Shown here piece by piece: positions 26,896-36,120 of a stretch of 64,000 bases of DNA. The notes below the pieces were generated by a model, which did no database searches, was not told the DNA's origin, and was given only the letters and a program-made list of their open reading frames with translations. The number at the start of each line of letters is the position of its first letter. Position 1 is the stretch's first letter. Source of the DNA: Nocardia cyriacigeorgica (GTDB lineage: Bacteria > Actinomycetota > Actinomycetes > Mycobacteriales > Mycobacteriaceae); NCBI RefSeq assembly GCF_010868145.1, contig NZ_JAAGUY010000011.1:62001-126000 (forward strand). Direction: 5' to 3'. Both the position numbers and the translations under genes were made by a program.

Positions 26896-28784
26896 CCTCC
26901 ATTCAGATCGCCCAGCGCGGGACGGGCTTGTTGCGGGCGTTCAACGAGGCAGGTGTGCTGTCGGCTGCCGATGTGCACGTCGCGGTGCGGTTGGGTCGGC
27001 TCGGCCGTGAGGAATCCGAGCTCGCGCTGTTCGCCGCCGCCCTGGCGGTGCGTGCGGTGCGGTCGGGTTCGGTATGTCTCGAGCTGGCCCGGATGCGCGA
27101 GATCGGCATCGACGCCGACGAAACCTGGGACACCAGTATCGATCCGGCGCAACTGCCATGGCCGGAGTTCGAGGGTGTACTGGCGGCGCTACGAGCCAGT
27201 CCGCTGGTGCTCGGCGGTGCGGCCGGGCCGTTGCGGCCGCTGCGGCTCGTCGAGGAGCGAAGGCAGGGCGGGCCGCTGCTCTATCTGGATCGCTACTTTC
27301 AGCAGGAACAGGTCATCCGGCGAGTGCTGACCGAGCGTGCCGACCGGCATCCGGTGGTCGACCCGGACGTGGTGCGCCGCGAACTCGATCGGCTGTTCGC
27401 CGAGTCGGGGGTGGAATCGGTGCAGGGGGTGCCCGACCGTCAGCGCCTGGCCGCCGCCCTCGCCGCGACCCACTGGACGACGGTCGTCGCCGGTGGCCCC
27501 GGCACCGGTAAAACGCACACCATCGCTCGCATAATCGCACTACTGGACGCACATCAGCGCGCCAACCCGAAGGCGCCCGCACTGCGAATCGCGCTCGCCG
27601 CACCGACAGGGAAAGCGGCTGCGCGGCTACAGGAGGCGGTGCGCGATCAAGCCGGTGAACTCGGCCTGCCCGAACTGAGCGCGTCCACATTGCACCGGCT
27701 GCTCGGCTGGCAGCGCGGCCGCGGTACCCGCTTTCGGTATCACGAGTTCAATCGGCTGCCCTACGACGTGATCGTGGTCGACGAGACCTCCATGGTGTCG
27801 CTGACGATGATGAGCAGGCTGATGTCGGCGATGCGCCCGGACACCCGGCTGGTACTGGTCGGTGACCCGGATCAGCTCGCCTCGGTCGACGCGGGCGCCG
27901 TCCTCGCCGACTTGGTCGCGGGCCCGGTGGTCGGCACACCGAACCCGGTGTTGGAGCAGATCGCCGGGTCCGATGCGGGCGGACCACCGCATCCCGAGGC
28001 GCTGAGCACGCTCGAACAGGCACGTTTGCGCGGCGGCATCGTCCGGCTGACCCGTGGTCGCCGATTCGGCGGACGGATCGCCGATCTGGCCGTCGCGGTC
28101 CGGGCGGGCGACGCCGATACCGCGCTGGACCTGTTGCGCGCTGGTGGCGACGCACTGTCGTTGTCGGCACCCGACGACACCGCCGCGGTCCGCGCCGACG
28201 TGGTCGAGGCAGCCCGCCGCGTCACCGATGCCGCCCTCGCAGGTGACGCGGCCACCGCGCTCACCGCCCTGGAATCGCATCGTCTGTTGTGCGCGCACCG
28301 CCAGGGGCCGTTCGGTGTGGAGCGCTGGGACCGCATGGCGGCCGACTGGGCCGCCGCCGCGGGTGCGGGCCCCGAGTCCGGGCAGGCCACCTGGTATCCG
28401 GGCCAGCCGCTGCTGGTCACCGCCAACGATCACGAGGCGCGCATCTATAACGGCGATACCGGCGTAATGGTCCGGCAACCCGACGGGTCACTGCGTGCCG
28501 CCCTACAGCGCGGCAGTGAGCCGTACCTGGTGCACCCCACCCAGTTCCCTTCCGTAGTAACGGTTTTCGCGATGACGATCCATCGCAGCCAGGGCAGTCA
28601 GTACGACGCGGTCACCATCGTCCTGCCCGAACCCGAATCCACCCTGCTCACCCGTGAACTGCTCTACACCGCCATCACCCGCGCCCGCGGCCACGTCCGC
28701 ATCATCGGTACCGACGCCGCCATCCGCGCCGCCACCGCCCGCCGGGTGCTGCGGGCCAGTGGGTTGAGCCACCGGGCGGACTGA
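26892..28784 (+). CDS. recD: exodeoxyribonuclease V alpha chain, RecD helicase
   Basis: 630-aa SF1B 5'-3' helicase subunit. Walker A GGPGTGKTHTIAR is at about residue 200, motif II VVDETSM, motif III LVLVGDPDQLASVDAGAVL. The C-terminal UvrD-like motifs are TIHRSQGSQYDAVTIVLP and LLYTAITRARGHVRIIG. The N-terminal 150 residues form the RecD interaction domain. The start overlaps the recB stop (ATGA). The complete C-B-D order in one operon predicts a functional heterotrimer. Confidence 0.95.
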   Translation: MTSIQIAQRGTGLLRAFNEAGVLSAADVHVAVRLGRLGREESELALFAAALAVRAVRSGSVCLELARMREIGIDADETWDTSIDPAQLPWPEFEGVLAALRASPLVLGGAAGPLRPLRLVEERRQGGPLLYLDRYFQQEQVIRRVLTERADRHPVVDPDVVRRELDRLFAESGVESVQGVPDRQRLAAALAATHWTTVVAGGPGTGKTHTIARIIALLDAHQRANPKAPALRIALAAPTGKAAARLQEAVRDQAGELGLPELSASTLHRLLGWQRGRGTRFRYHEFNRLPYDVIVVDETSMVSLTMMSRLMSAMRPDTRLVLVGDPDQLASVDAGAVLADLVAGPVVGTPNPVLEQIAGSDAGGPPHPEALSTLEQARLRGGIVRLTRGRRFGGRIADLAVAVRAGDADTALDLLRAGGDALSLSAPDDTAAVRADVVEAARRVTDAALAGDAATALTALESHRLLCAHRQGPFGVERWDRMAADWAAAAGAGPESGQATWYPGQPLLVTANDHEARIYNGDTGVMVRQPDGSLRAALQRGSEPYLVHPTQFPSVVTVFAMTIHRSQGSQYDAVTIVLPEPESTLLTRELLYTAITRARGHVRIIGTDAAIRAATARRVLRASGLSHRAD

Positions 28785-28818
28785 ATCGCCGCTATGTGAT
28801 GCGCATCACTCGAACGGA

Positions 28819-28846
28819 TGTCACGATCGGCCCGCCAACTTACGTC
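28819..28846 (+). promoter_or_regulatory. ECF41-type sigma promoter
   Basis: TGTCACG (28819-28825) and CGTC (28843-28846) are separated by 17 bases. ECF41 sigma factors are known to recognise TGTCACA and CGTC about 16 bases apart, usually upstream of their own operon. The site lies 37 bases before the oxidoreductase ATG, whose partner gene encodes an ECF41 sigma factor. Confidence 0.75.
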
Positions 28847-28883
28847 TGGGGTGCATCGGCCGCATACGAGAAAGGACGCGACG

Positions 28884-30089
28884 ATGCGCGAAAACAAGGA
28901 GACGGACATGGTGACCGAGCACGAGGTTCTGATCCTCGGCGCCGGATACGCGGGGATGTCGGCGGCGGTGAACCTGGGTGCCCGGGTGAAGCGGCGCGAC
29001 GATGTGCGGGTGACCGTGGTGAACGCTGGGGAACGCTTCGTGGAGCGGCTGCGGCTGCACCAGACGGCCACCGGGCAGCAACTCGCCGACTTCGATATCC
29101 CGGAACTGCTCGACAGCATCGGGGTCGGGTTCATTCGTGGCCGGGTGCGTGAGATCGATCCGGAGGCGAACACGGTACGGCTCGACGATCAGCGGTTGCT
29201 GCAGTACGACAAGCTGGTCTACGCCCTTGGCGGTGTGGCCGACACCGGCCGTGTGCCCGGCGCCGACGAGCACGCTTTCACCCTCGACAGCGTCGCCGAC
29301 GCGGCGGGCCTGGCCGTCCACCTCGACCGGCTCGGGTCCGGAACGGTGGTGGTCGGCGGCGCCGGTCTCACGGGCATCGAGTCGGCCGCGGAGATCGCCG
29401 AACGCCACCCACAACTGCGGGTCCTGCTGCTCGGTCGTGACGAACCCGGAGCGAGCATGGCCGCCAAACCCGGTGCTTACCTTCGGGCCGCACTGGACCG
29501 GCTGGGAGTCGAGGTGCGCAGCGGTGTCGACGTGGTGAAGGTGCTGGCGGATTCGGTCGAGCTGGCCGACGGCGAGAGCATTGCCACCGACGCTGTGCTC
29601 TGGACCAGCGGCGTTCGCGCGGTACCACTGGCGGCCGCGGCGGGACTGGCCGTCGACGAGCTCGGCCGCATCATCACCGATCCCTCGCTGCGCTCGATCT
29701 CGCACCCGAACGTGTACGCCATCGGTGACGCGGCCGCCATCGAGCAGGGCTACGGCCTCATGCACGGCACCTGCCAAAGCGGTATGCCGACCGGCGTGCA
29801 CGCGGCGGTATCGCTGCACCGCGAACTGAAAGGCAAGCAGCCCAAGTCTTTCCGATTCGGCTACTACCACACGCCGGTCAGCGTCGGCCGTAACGATGCG
29901 GTGGTCCAGTTCACCAAGCCGGATGGCTCGCCCCGCCACTGGTACCTGACCGGAAACCGCGCGACCTGGTACAAGGAAACAGTGAACGCCGCGCCGTGGC
30001 CTACCTTCCTCCGCATGACCCGATTCCCTGGATCGGGCGCCATCTGGCCAACCGGCGGCCGCTACACCCGTCGGGCCGGTGCCCTATGA
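28884..30089 (+). CDS. NAD(P)/FAD-dependent oxidoreductase, NDH-2-like, partner of ECF41 sigma
   Basis: 401-aa pyridine nucleotide-disulfide oxidoreductase. FAD-binding motif VLILGAGYAGMSAAVNL is near the N-terminus, the NAD-binding motif VVVGGAGLTGIESAAEI is at about 155-171, and VYAIGDAAAIEQGYG is the C-terminal FAD-contacting segment. It resembles NDH-2/AIF-type enzymes. The start at 28884 is preceded by GAAAGGA. ECF41 sigma factors are typically paired with a carboxymuconolactone decarboxylase, oxidoreductase or epimerase gene; this is the oxidoreductase variety. Its stop overlaps the sigma gene start. The substrate is unknown. Confidence 0.85.
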   Translation: MRENKETDMVTEHEVLILGAGYAGMSAAVNLGARVKRRDDVRVTVVNAGERFVERLRLHQTATGQQLADFDIPELLDSIGVGFIRGRVREIDPEANTVRLDDQRLLQYDKLVYALGGVADTGRVPGADEHAFTLDSVADAAGLAVHLDRLGSGTVVVGGAGLTGIESAAEIAERHPQLRVLLLGRDEPGASMAAKPGAYLRAALDRLGVEVRSGVDVVKVLADSVELADGESIATDAVLWTSGVRAVPLAAAAGLAVDELGRIITDPSLRSISHPNVYAIGDAAAIEQGYGLMHGTCQSGMPTGVHAAVSLHRELKGKQPKSFRFGYYHTPVSVGRNDAVVQFTKPDGSPRHWYLTGNRATWYKETVNAAPWPTFLRMTRFPGSGAIWPTGGRYTRRAGAL

Positions 30090-31000
30090 CCTCGCCCGAT
30101 GACGGTCAGCAGGTGTTCGACGAGTACCGCAACCTGCTGTTCGCCGTCGCCTACCGCATCCTCGGCACGGCTGCCGATGCCGAGGACGCGGTACAGGACG
30201 CCTGGTTGAAATGGTCGGCCGCCGACCGGACAGGCGTGACCGACGTCAAGAACTACCTCGCGCGGATCGTGTCGAATCTGGCCATGGACCGGCTGCGCTC
30301 CACACGCCACCAACGCGAAACCTACGTCGGCCCGTGGTTGCCCGAACCCATCCTGACCAGCGGTGACATCGTCGACGATGTCACCGGTGCGGAATCGGTG
30401 TCCATGGCGATGCTGGTGGTGCTCGAGACGCTGAGCCCGATCGAGCGGGCGGTGTTCGTGCTGAAGGAAGTCTTCGATTTCAGCTACGGCGAGATCGCCT
30501 CCGCCGTCGACCGTTCCGAGGACGCCGTGCGTCAGGCCGCGCATCGCGCCCGCGGCCACGTCCAGGCACGGCGGCCGCGGTTCAGCGCGGACCGGACCAA
30601 GCAGCGCGATGTCACCACGCGGTTCGTCGCGGCGGCCGCAGGCGGCGATATCAACACCCTCATGGACCTGCTGGCCCCGGACGTGACGCTGTGGACCGAC
30701 GGTGGCGGCAAAGTCCGCCAGGCCATGCGCCCGGTGATCGGCGCCGAGACCGTCGCGGCCTGGTTCGCCGGGCTCGGCGACCGCGCCTACCAGGGCGTCG
30801 AACCGGCGGACATGCGAGTCGAACTGGTCGAGATCAATGGTGCCGCCGGCCTGCTGTTCCGCGGACCGGACCGTGTCATCGCCACCATCAGCCTCACCCT
30901 CGACCCCGAGGGGCGCATCGTCGCCATCCACAATGTCGCCAACCCGGACAAGCTGCACGCGATCGTCGAGGGCGCGGTGCACCACCTCGGAGACCGCTGA
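30086..31000 (+). CDS. ECF41-family RNA polymerase sigma factor (SigJ-like) with SnoaL-like C-terminal domain
   Basis: 304-aa sigma factor. Sigma-2 region: DEYRNLLFAVAYRILGTAADAEDAVQD. Sigma-4 region: LSPIERAVFVLKEVFDFSYGEIASAV. The fused SnoaL/NTF2-like C-terminal domain carries the ECF41 hallmarks: the linker motif WLPEP (Trp84), DGGGK (Asp205) and NPDKL (Asn286). In ECF41 factors this domain replaces a separate anti-sigma and adjusts activity in cis. The start overlaps the upstream oxidoreductase stop (ATGA). An ECF41-type promoter at 28819-28846 predicts autoregulation. Confidence 0.93.
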   Translation: MTSPDDGQQVFDEYRNLLFAVAYRILGTAADAEDAVQDAWLKWSAADRTGVTDVKNYLARIVSNLAMDRLRSTRHQRETYVGPWLPEPILTSGDIVDDVTGAESVSMAMLVVLETLSPIERAVFVLKEVFDFSYGEIASAVDRSEDAVRQAAHRARGHVQARRPRFSADRTKQRDVTTRFVAAAAGGDINTLMDLLAPDVTLWTDGGGKVRQAMRPVIGAETVAAWFAGLGDRAYQGVEPADMRVELVEINGAAGLLFRGPDRVIATISLTLDPEGRIVAIHNVANPDKLHAIVEGAVHHLGDR

Positions 31001-31205
31001 CGGACACGACTCGACGCCTGCCCCGAGGTCGGGCACTCGGCGGCGGGCCGCACCCGCCACTCGAATCGGTCCGACCGGGCAAGTCCCGGATCGGGTAGTG
31101 CGCTACTCGTGGCAGTGGCATTGCGCGACAGCAGAATCGGCGCGTGCGATGCGCCGTGTCGCACACAGCGATTCCAGTGGCCGATACGAATCAGGGGGAT
31201 GGTGC

Positions 31206-31703
31206 ATGGCTGAAGATCAGGTGCGGTCGGCGGCTTCGACGAGTGCGGTGCCGACGCGCGTGTGCGGTCGGACGATCAGGTCACGGCGCGACGGAAGTCC
31301 TGCGGTCACGGGGTGCGGGAATCATCGTGCGACACGGCATCCTCGCCAACCCGTCCACCTCACGCCGTCGGCAAGCCGAACGCCCGCCGCCGCACAAACC
31401 TTCGCCGAACAGGCGGTTCGCGCTGTTCTGGAAATTCTCGACCGCCGCCGTCCGATCACCCAGCTGAGAGCTTTCACGAGTCCCGACGTGGACGCTCGGA
31501 TTCGTACCCTCGCCACCGGTGACCTGCCGGGTCGTCCGCTGGGGCTCGCGGTTCCGGTGCGGGTCAAGATTGCGATGGCCGATGGGCCCGCCGTCGAGGT
31601 CTGCGCCCGATACCGGCGCGGCCCAAGGAATTTCGCCCTGGCTGCTCAGATCACGCACACCCGGCGGTACGGATGGAGACTGACCGCCATACGAGTGGCC
31701 TAG
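31206..31703 (+). CDS. Rv3235-family (DUF6459) protein
   Basis: 165-aa protein. The N-terminal 65 residues are Arg/Thr/Ser-rich and probably disordered. The C-terminal part (FAEQAVRAVLEILDRRRPITQLRAF ... VKIAMADGPAVEVCARYRRG ... YGWRLTAIRV) matches the Rv3235 family pattern. The function is unknown; homologues are common in mycolic-acid actinomycetes, often near secA, which is not in this window. The ATG at 31206 has GGGGG upstream. It converges with the MMPL gene across 15 bases. Confidence 0.65.
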   Translation: MAEDQVRSAASTSAVPTRVCGRTIRSRRDGSPAVTGCGNHRATRHPRQPVHLTPSASRTPAAAQTFAEQAVRAVLEILDRRRPITQLRAFTSPDVDARIRTLATGDLPGRPLGLAVPVRVKIAMADGPAVEVCARYRRGPRNFALAAQITHTRRYGWRLTAIRVA

Positions 31704-31718
31704 TCGTTGTGCTCCGGA

Positions 31719-33845
31719 TCACATGCTCCCGCTGGAGATCCGATCCCGAGCCTGCGGAGCCTCCCGGTCGGACTCGGCGCCCCGCCCCGACCACGGTGTC
31801 CACCAATTGAGTGGCCCCATCAGCTGAACGAGCGCGGGCACGAGCAACATCCGTACCAGTGTCGCGTCGATGATGAGGGCGAGGATCATGCCGATTCCGA
31901 GGAACCGCATCGGTGTGAGCGGGGACAGGGTGAACGCGCCGGTGACGACGATGAGCAGCACGGCGGCGGCGGTGATCACCCGCGCGGTCCGCAGCGTGCC
32001 GGTGCGCACCGATGCGGCGGTATCCGCGCCGGCGTGATGGGCTTCGACCATCCGCGACAGCAGAAATACCTCGTAGTCGGTGGACAGCCCGAATACCACC
32101 GCGATGATCAGCACCACCATGCCCGCGGCGAGCGGTCCCGGTGTCACGCCGAGCATCCCGGCGAGGTGACCGTCGTGGAAGATCCAGGTCAGGATGCCGA
32201 AGGTCGCGGCAAGGCTCACGAAGGCCATGGCGACCGCCTTCATCGGCAGCGCTATCGACCGGAAGGCCACACTCAGCAGCAGCAGAGTCGCCGCGACCAT
32301 GACCGCGATCATCCACGGCATGGCGGCGGTGATCGAATCGACGCTGTCCACAGTGGCCGCGGTGTCACCACCGATGCGCAGTTCGGTCCCGGCCGGTGGC
32401 TCGAGCGCTCGTACGGCTGCGACCGCGGCGATGGCGTCATCGCTGCGGTCCGCGCTGTCGAGCATCGCGTGCACGACGACGACATCCACTGCGCGCCCGA
32501 CCTGGAACACCGGACCGACACCGGGTACGGCGCCGAGATTGCGCACCACCGTGGCGACCGCCGCTGCGTCCGGCGGCGCACCCCCTGGACCGCGCAGGAC
32601 GGCAGTCACACCGCTGTTCGCCGCCGGGAAACGCTCGGTCAGCTCGTCGACCGCGGTGCGCATCGGATTGTCTGCCGGCAGCGCCCGATGGTCGATATCG
32701 CCGAGTCGGACCCCCAACAGCGGTGTTGCCAGCAACAACAGCATCGCCGTCACCATGACCGCGACGATTCTTGGCCTGAGCAGTACCGCGTCGACGATCC
32801 GGCCCCAGAACCGCTCGGTGTGTCCCCGTTCCCGCGATGCACCGATGCGCGCACCGAACAGTGCGAGCATCGCGGGCAGTACCGTCAACGACAGCGCAGC
32901 GGCCAGGGCGACGGCCGCGATCGCGCCGAAGCCGAGGGATTTGAGCACCGGCTGCGGGAAGACGAACGTTCCGGCGAAGGCGCAGATCAGCAGCGCCGCC
33001 GAGAACATGACGGTACGGCCCGCCGTAGCGCAGGTCCGTTCGATGGCGGTGGGCACCCTGTGGCCGCCGGCGATTTCCTCGCGGAATCGGGTGACCAGGA
33101 ACAGGCCGTAGTCGATCGCCATACCGAGCCCGATCAGTGAGGCGATATTCACCGCGAAGGTGGTGACCTCGGTGAACTCGGTGAGGGCCCGGATCGCGGC
33201 CAGTGATCCGCCCACCGCCAGCGCACCGACCAGCACCGGCAACGATGCGGCGGCGAGTCCGCCGAACACCAGCACCAGGATGAGCAGTGTGACCGGGATG
33301 GAGATGGATTCGGCGAGGATCAGATCGTGCTGCGATCGGGTGGTGATCTCGTCGGCCAGCGCGCTGTAACCGGCCAGCCGGGTGTGGATCCCGGGAACGC
33401 GCAGATCCGCCTCGACCTCACCGAATGCGGTGATGCGCTGGTTCTCGTCGCCTGCCAGATAGACCACGGCCAGCGCCTGCCTGCCATCGGCCGAGCGCAG
33501 GAACTGGGTGCGCGGCGGTGCGCTGTTCCAGTAGGTCTCGATGGGCCGCTCCAGCAGGGCCGGATCGATGCGGTCGATCGTGGCGCTGATCTGTGGACCG
33601 ATCGCGTCGAGTGTCTCGCCGTCCGGCGCGGTGTAGACGGCGACGATATCGGCTGTGGTCGGACCGATGTGTGCCCGGACCAGCGCGTCCACCTGACTGG
33701 ATTCGCTAGCGGGATCGGTGAATCCGGCTGCTCCGACCTTCTCGGCCGCGCTCGCGCCGTACGCCGCGCCCAACAGCATCAACCCGATGACGACCGCGAG
33801 GACCGTGCGCGGACGATTGACGACGAAACGCGCCCACGTCGTCAT
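31719..33845 (-). CDS. MMPL/RND family transporter, last gene of the nlt-type operon
   Basis: 708-aa membrane protein with two repeats of one helix, a periplasmic domain and five or six helices. The first repeat has GLGMAIDYGLFLVTRFREE and the second VVFGLSTDYEVFLLSRMVE; these DY positions lie in the proton-relay helices of MmpL proteins. MMPL transporters export long-chain lipids to the cell envelope using proton motive force. The ATG start overlaps the stop of the condensation-domain gene (ATGA), and that gene follows nltD by 35 bases. It is therefore a good candidate exporter of the beta-lactone or its derivative. No MmpS partner is seen. Confidence 0.88.
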   Translation of the reverse strand: MTTWARFVVNRPRTVLAVVIGLMLLGAAYGASAAEKVGAAGFTDPASESSQVDALVRAHIGPTTADIVAVYTAPDGETLDAIGPQISATIDRIDPALLERPIETYWNSAPPRTQFLRSADGRQALAVVYLAGDENQRITAFGEVEADLRVPGIHTRLAGYSALADEITTRSQHDLILAESISIPVTLLILVLVFGGLAAASLPVLVGALAVGGSLAAIRALTEFTEVTTFAVNIASLIGLGMAIDYGLFLVTRFREEIAGGHRVPTAIERTCATAGRTVMFSAALLICAFAGTFVFPQPVLKSLGFGAIAAVALAAALSLTVLPAMLALFGARIGASRERGHTERFWGRIVDAVLLRPRIVAVMVTAMLLLLATPLLGVRLGDIDHRALPADNPMRTAVDELTERFPAANSGVTAVLRGPGGAPPDAAAVATVVRNLGAVPGVGPVFQVGRAVDVVVVHAMLDSADRSDDAIAAVAAVRALEPPAGTELRIGGDTAATVDSVDSITAAMPWMIAVMVAATLLLLSVAFRSIALPMKAVAMAFVSLAATFGILTWIFHDGHLAGMLGVTPGPLAAGMVVLIIAVVFGLSTDYEVFLLSRMVEAHHAGADTAASVRTGTLRTARVITAAAVLLIVVTGAFTLSPLTPMRFLGIGMILALIIDATLVRMLLVPALVQLMGPLNWWTPWSGRGAESDREAPQARDRISSGSM

Positions 33846-35038
33846 CGCACGCTCTCGTGGTGGGTGGCCGGGTCCGACTCCAGCGTGGCGACGATCCGGT
33901 CCAGCAGCGCGTCAAGGCGCTCGGCGACACCGCGTCCGTTGCGGGCCGAGACCGTCAATTCGGTGTGCCCACCGGATTCCATCAGTCCGAACAGCAGCGG
34001 CATCGCGACACTGTGCTGCGGCAGGATCAGCACCGAGGTCGGCCGGAACTCGGGAGTGGCGAGTTCGTCCAGGTCGAACCGGCCCATATGCGACACCGTC
34101 GCCGAGGCCAGATTTCGGCCGAATCTGGCGCCGAGCCAGTTGAGGGTGCGCAGCAATGCGCGGCCGGCGGGCTGGGGGATTTCGGCGAGCCCGCTGTTGT
34201 CCATCTGATTCAGCTCGCGCCGCTGCTCCAGGCCCGACCGCTTCAGCGCGTTGACCTCGCTCGACGTCGTACCGGCGGTGATGTCGAAGAACAAAGGGAG
34301 AGCGAGGTTTCCGGTGGAACGAAGCCGCGGATCGTGTCGGCGAAGATCGACCGGCATCATGATCCGTGACGTGCCCGTGGTCTGTTCGGCCAGCAGCGCC
34401 GCGACCCGCGCGACCGCACCCGGTCCGCTCGCCGCGATCGTACGGCGCCGTAGGAGATGCCGTGGTTCGCGTCGAGTCTGGCGTCCGTGGCCGACGGCTG
34501 TCCGATACTTCGGCAGCATCATGGTGGGCTTTCCCGGTGCGCCGACGCGACGCACCAGCTCCTGGTCGGCGACCGGGTCCGGCATGGGTTCCGGTTCCTG
34601 CCCGCGCAGGGCCGCCAGTACGGCCAGCGCCCACGTCACCAGACCCATGCCGTCCATGACCCCGTGGAAGGCCCGGAAGATCAGCGTGACCGGCCGTGTG
34701 GTCAGCAGCAGTACCTCACAGGTCACCTCGGATGTCGGCCCGATCGGAGTGTGCAGCACCCGATCACCGTCGAGCGCGGCGTAGTCGATCGTCCAATCGT
34801 CGACGACCCGCACCGCGGCGGGCACACCGCTGTCGACCCAGTCGCGGCCGCGGCGCACCAGCCGAGACCCCGGGCAGGCTGCCGACGCGACATCGATAGC
34901 CTGCCGCAGCCGCTCCGGATCGACTGTGCCCTCGCCGGGGAACACGAGCTGCATCAGGAACGGCGGAGCCAGATCACGCATCGGGAAGTACATGCGCTCG
35001 GTGGGGGAGATCCGGCGGAATACGGTGCCGGCAGCCAT
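33842..35038 (-). CDS. condensation-domain / PapA-like acyltransferase in the nlt-type operon
   Basis: 398-aa protein of the chloramphenicol acetyltransferase/condensation superfamily. The N-terminus RRISPTERMYFPMRDLAPPF resembles PapA and wax-ester-synthase-like proteins. The active-site motif is AFHGVMDG, matching HHxxxDG with the second His (His125) and Asp129 kept and the first His replaced by Phe. Expected reaction: transfer of an acyl group to a hydroxyl or amino acceptor. The ATG at 35038 has AGGTAG upstream. It sits between nltD and the MMPL gene, so it may acylate the pathway product or an intermediate before export. The acceptor is unknown. Confidence 0.8.
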   Translation of the reverse strand: MAAGTVFRRISPTERMYFPMRDLAPPFLMQLVFPGEGTVDPERLRQAIDVASAACPGSRLVRRGRDWVDSGVPAAVRVVDDWTIDYAALDGDRVLHTPIGPTSEVTCEVLLLTTRPVTLIFRAFHGVMDGMGLVTWALAVLAALRGQEPEPMPDPVADQELVRRVGAPGKPTMMLPKYRTAVGHGRQTRREPRHLLRRRTIAASGPGAVARVAALLAEQTTGTSRIMMPVDLRRHDPRLRSTGNLALPLFFDITAGTTSSEVNALKRSGLEQRRELNQMDNSGLAEIPQPAGRALLRTLNWLGARFGRNLASATVSHMGRFDLDELATPEFRPTSVLILPQHSVAMPLLFGLMESGGHTELTVSARNGRGVAERLDALLDRIVATLESDPATHHESVR

Positions 35039-35073
35039 ATCTACCTCGCTGATCGGTGGGTCGGTGCGCGCAG

Positions 35074-36120
35074 CTAGCGCAGCGTTCGGGTGAGTTCGGT
35101 GACGCCGCCGTTGGCGGTGAGCCACGAGATGAACGACGCGAGGCCGGTGTCCCGATCGACAACCGGGTGGTAGCCGAGATCACGGGCGGCCGCGGTGGTG
35201 TCATAGGTGGCCGACCGGGTGAGCAACGCGACCACATACCTCGACAGCGGTGGTGACCAGCGGGTCGCCACCGGCGGGAGCAGCCATATCGTCTCGATCA
35301 CCGCGACCGCCGCGCGCACCACCCGCGGATTCGGGGTGCGGCTCGGCGGCGAATAGCCGAGGTCGGTGGCGACAGCGGCGAGGAAACGCCAGACATCGGT
35401 GCGTTCACCATCGGCGATGAAGTACGCCTTACCGCCTACCGCGTCACCGTCGACGGTGGCGGCCTTCACGCAGGCGTCGACGATATTGTCCACGTGGCAC
35501 AGGGATGCGTAGACGGATCGGCCGAACGACAGGTCCGGCAGAGCTCCCGCCGCGGTGCGGTCGAGCAGTCGCACGATGGGGCCGGAGCGATCCCCGGCAC
35601 CCCATATCGCGCGCGGCCGCAATGCACACGTGCGGAATCCGGGTGCGTCAGCGGCCAGCACCGCCCGTTCGGCGGCCGCTTTGGTCTGCGAGTACAGGTT
35701 CAGGTAGCGCCGTGGATACGGCAGCGACTCGTCGACATCCAGCTGATCGCCGCCGTCCAGGTCCATCAAAGCGCTCGGGCTGGAAACGAACACGAAGCGT
35801 GAGACCCCGTGCCGCCGAGCCGATTCCAGCAACACCTCGGTCGCACGGACGTTTTCGGCCCAGAACTGCCTGCGCGTGCCACGCTCATCCACTCGCGCCG
35901 CACTGTGGAACACCACGTCGACACCCTCGGTGGCGCGACGCAACGATGCCTCGTCGGTCAGGTCGCCGGTTAACACCCGTACGCCGTCGAGACCGTCGAG
36001 ATCGCCGAGGCTGCTGGTACGGCGCACGAGAATCGAGACCTCATGGCCGCCGTCGCGCACCAGACGCCGGACCAGCGCGCCGCCGAGGAAGCCGGAAGCA
36101 CCGGTCACCAGAACTTTCAT
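35074..36120 (-). CDS. nltD: NAD(P)-dependent 2-alkyl-3-ketoacid reductase, NltD/OleD-like
   Basis: 348-aa extended short-chain dehydrogenase of the 3-beta-HSD/OleD type. The Rossmann motif is VTGASGFLGGALVRRL, the catalytic region has SSPSALMD and YSQTKAAAE (Tyr-x-x-x-Lys), and VFHSAARVD follows the third strand. OleD reduces the 2-alkyl-3-keto acid made by OleA to a 2-alkyl-3-hydroxy acid, the substrate of the beta-lactone synthetase. In the known nocardiolactone pathway NltD has this role. The start overlaps the stop of the small membrane protein gene (ATGA). Confidence 0.85.
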   Translation of the reverse strand: MKVLVTGASGFLGGALVRRLVRDGGHEVSILVRRTSSLGDLDGLDGVRVLTGDLTDEASLRRATEGVDVVFHSAARVDERGTRRQFWAENVRATEVLLESARRHGVSRFVFVSSPSALMDLDGGDQLDVDESLPYPRRYLNLYSQTKAAAERAVLAADAPGFRTCALRPRAIWGAGDRSGPIVRLLDRTAAGALPDLSFGRSVYASLCHVDNIVDACVKAATVDGDAVGGKAYFIADGERTDVWRFLAAVATDLGYSPPSRTPNPRVVRAAVAVIETIWLLPPVATRWSPPLSRYVVALLTRSATYDTTAAARDLGYHPVVDRDTGLASFISWLTANGGVTELTRTLR

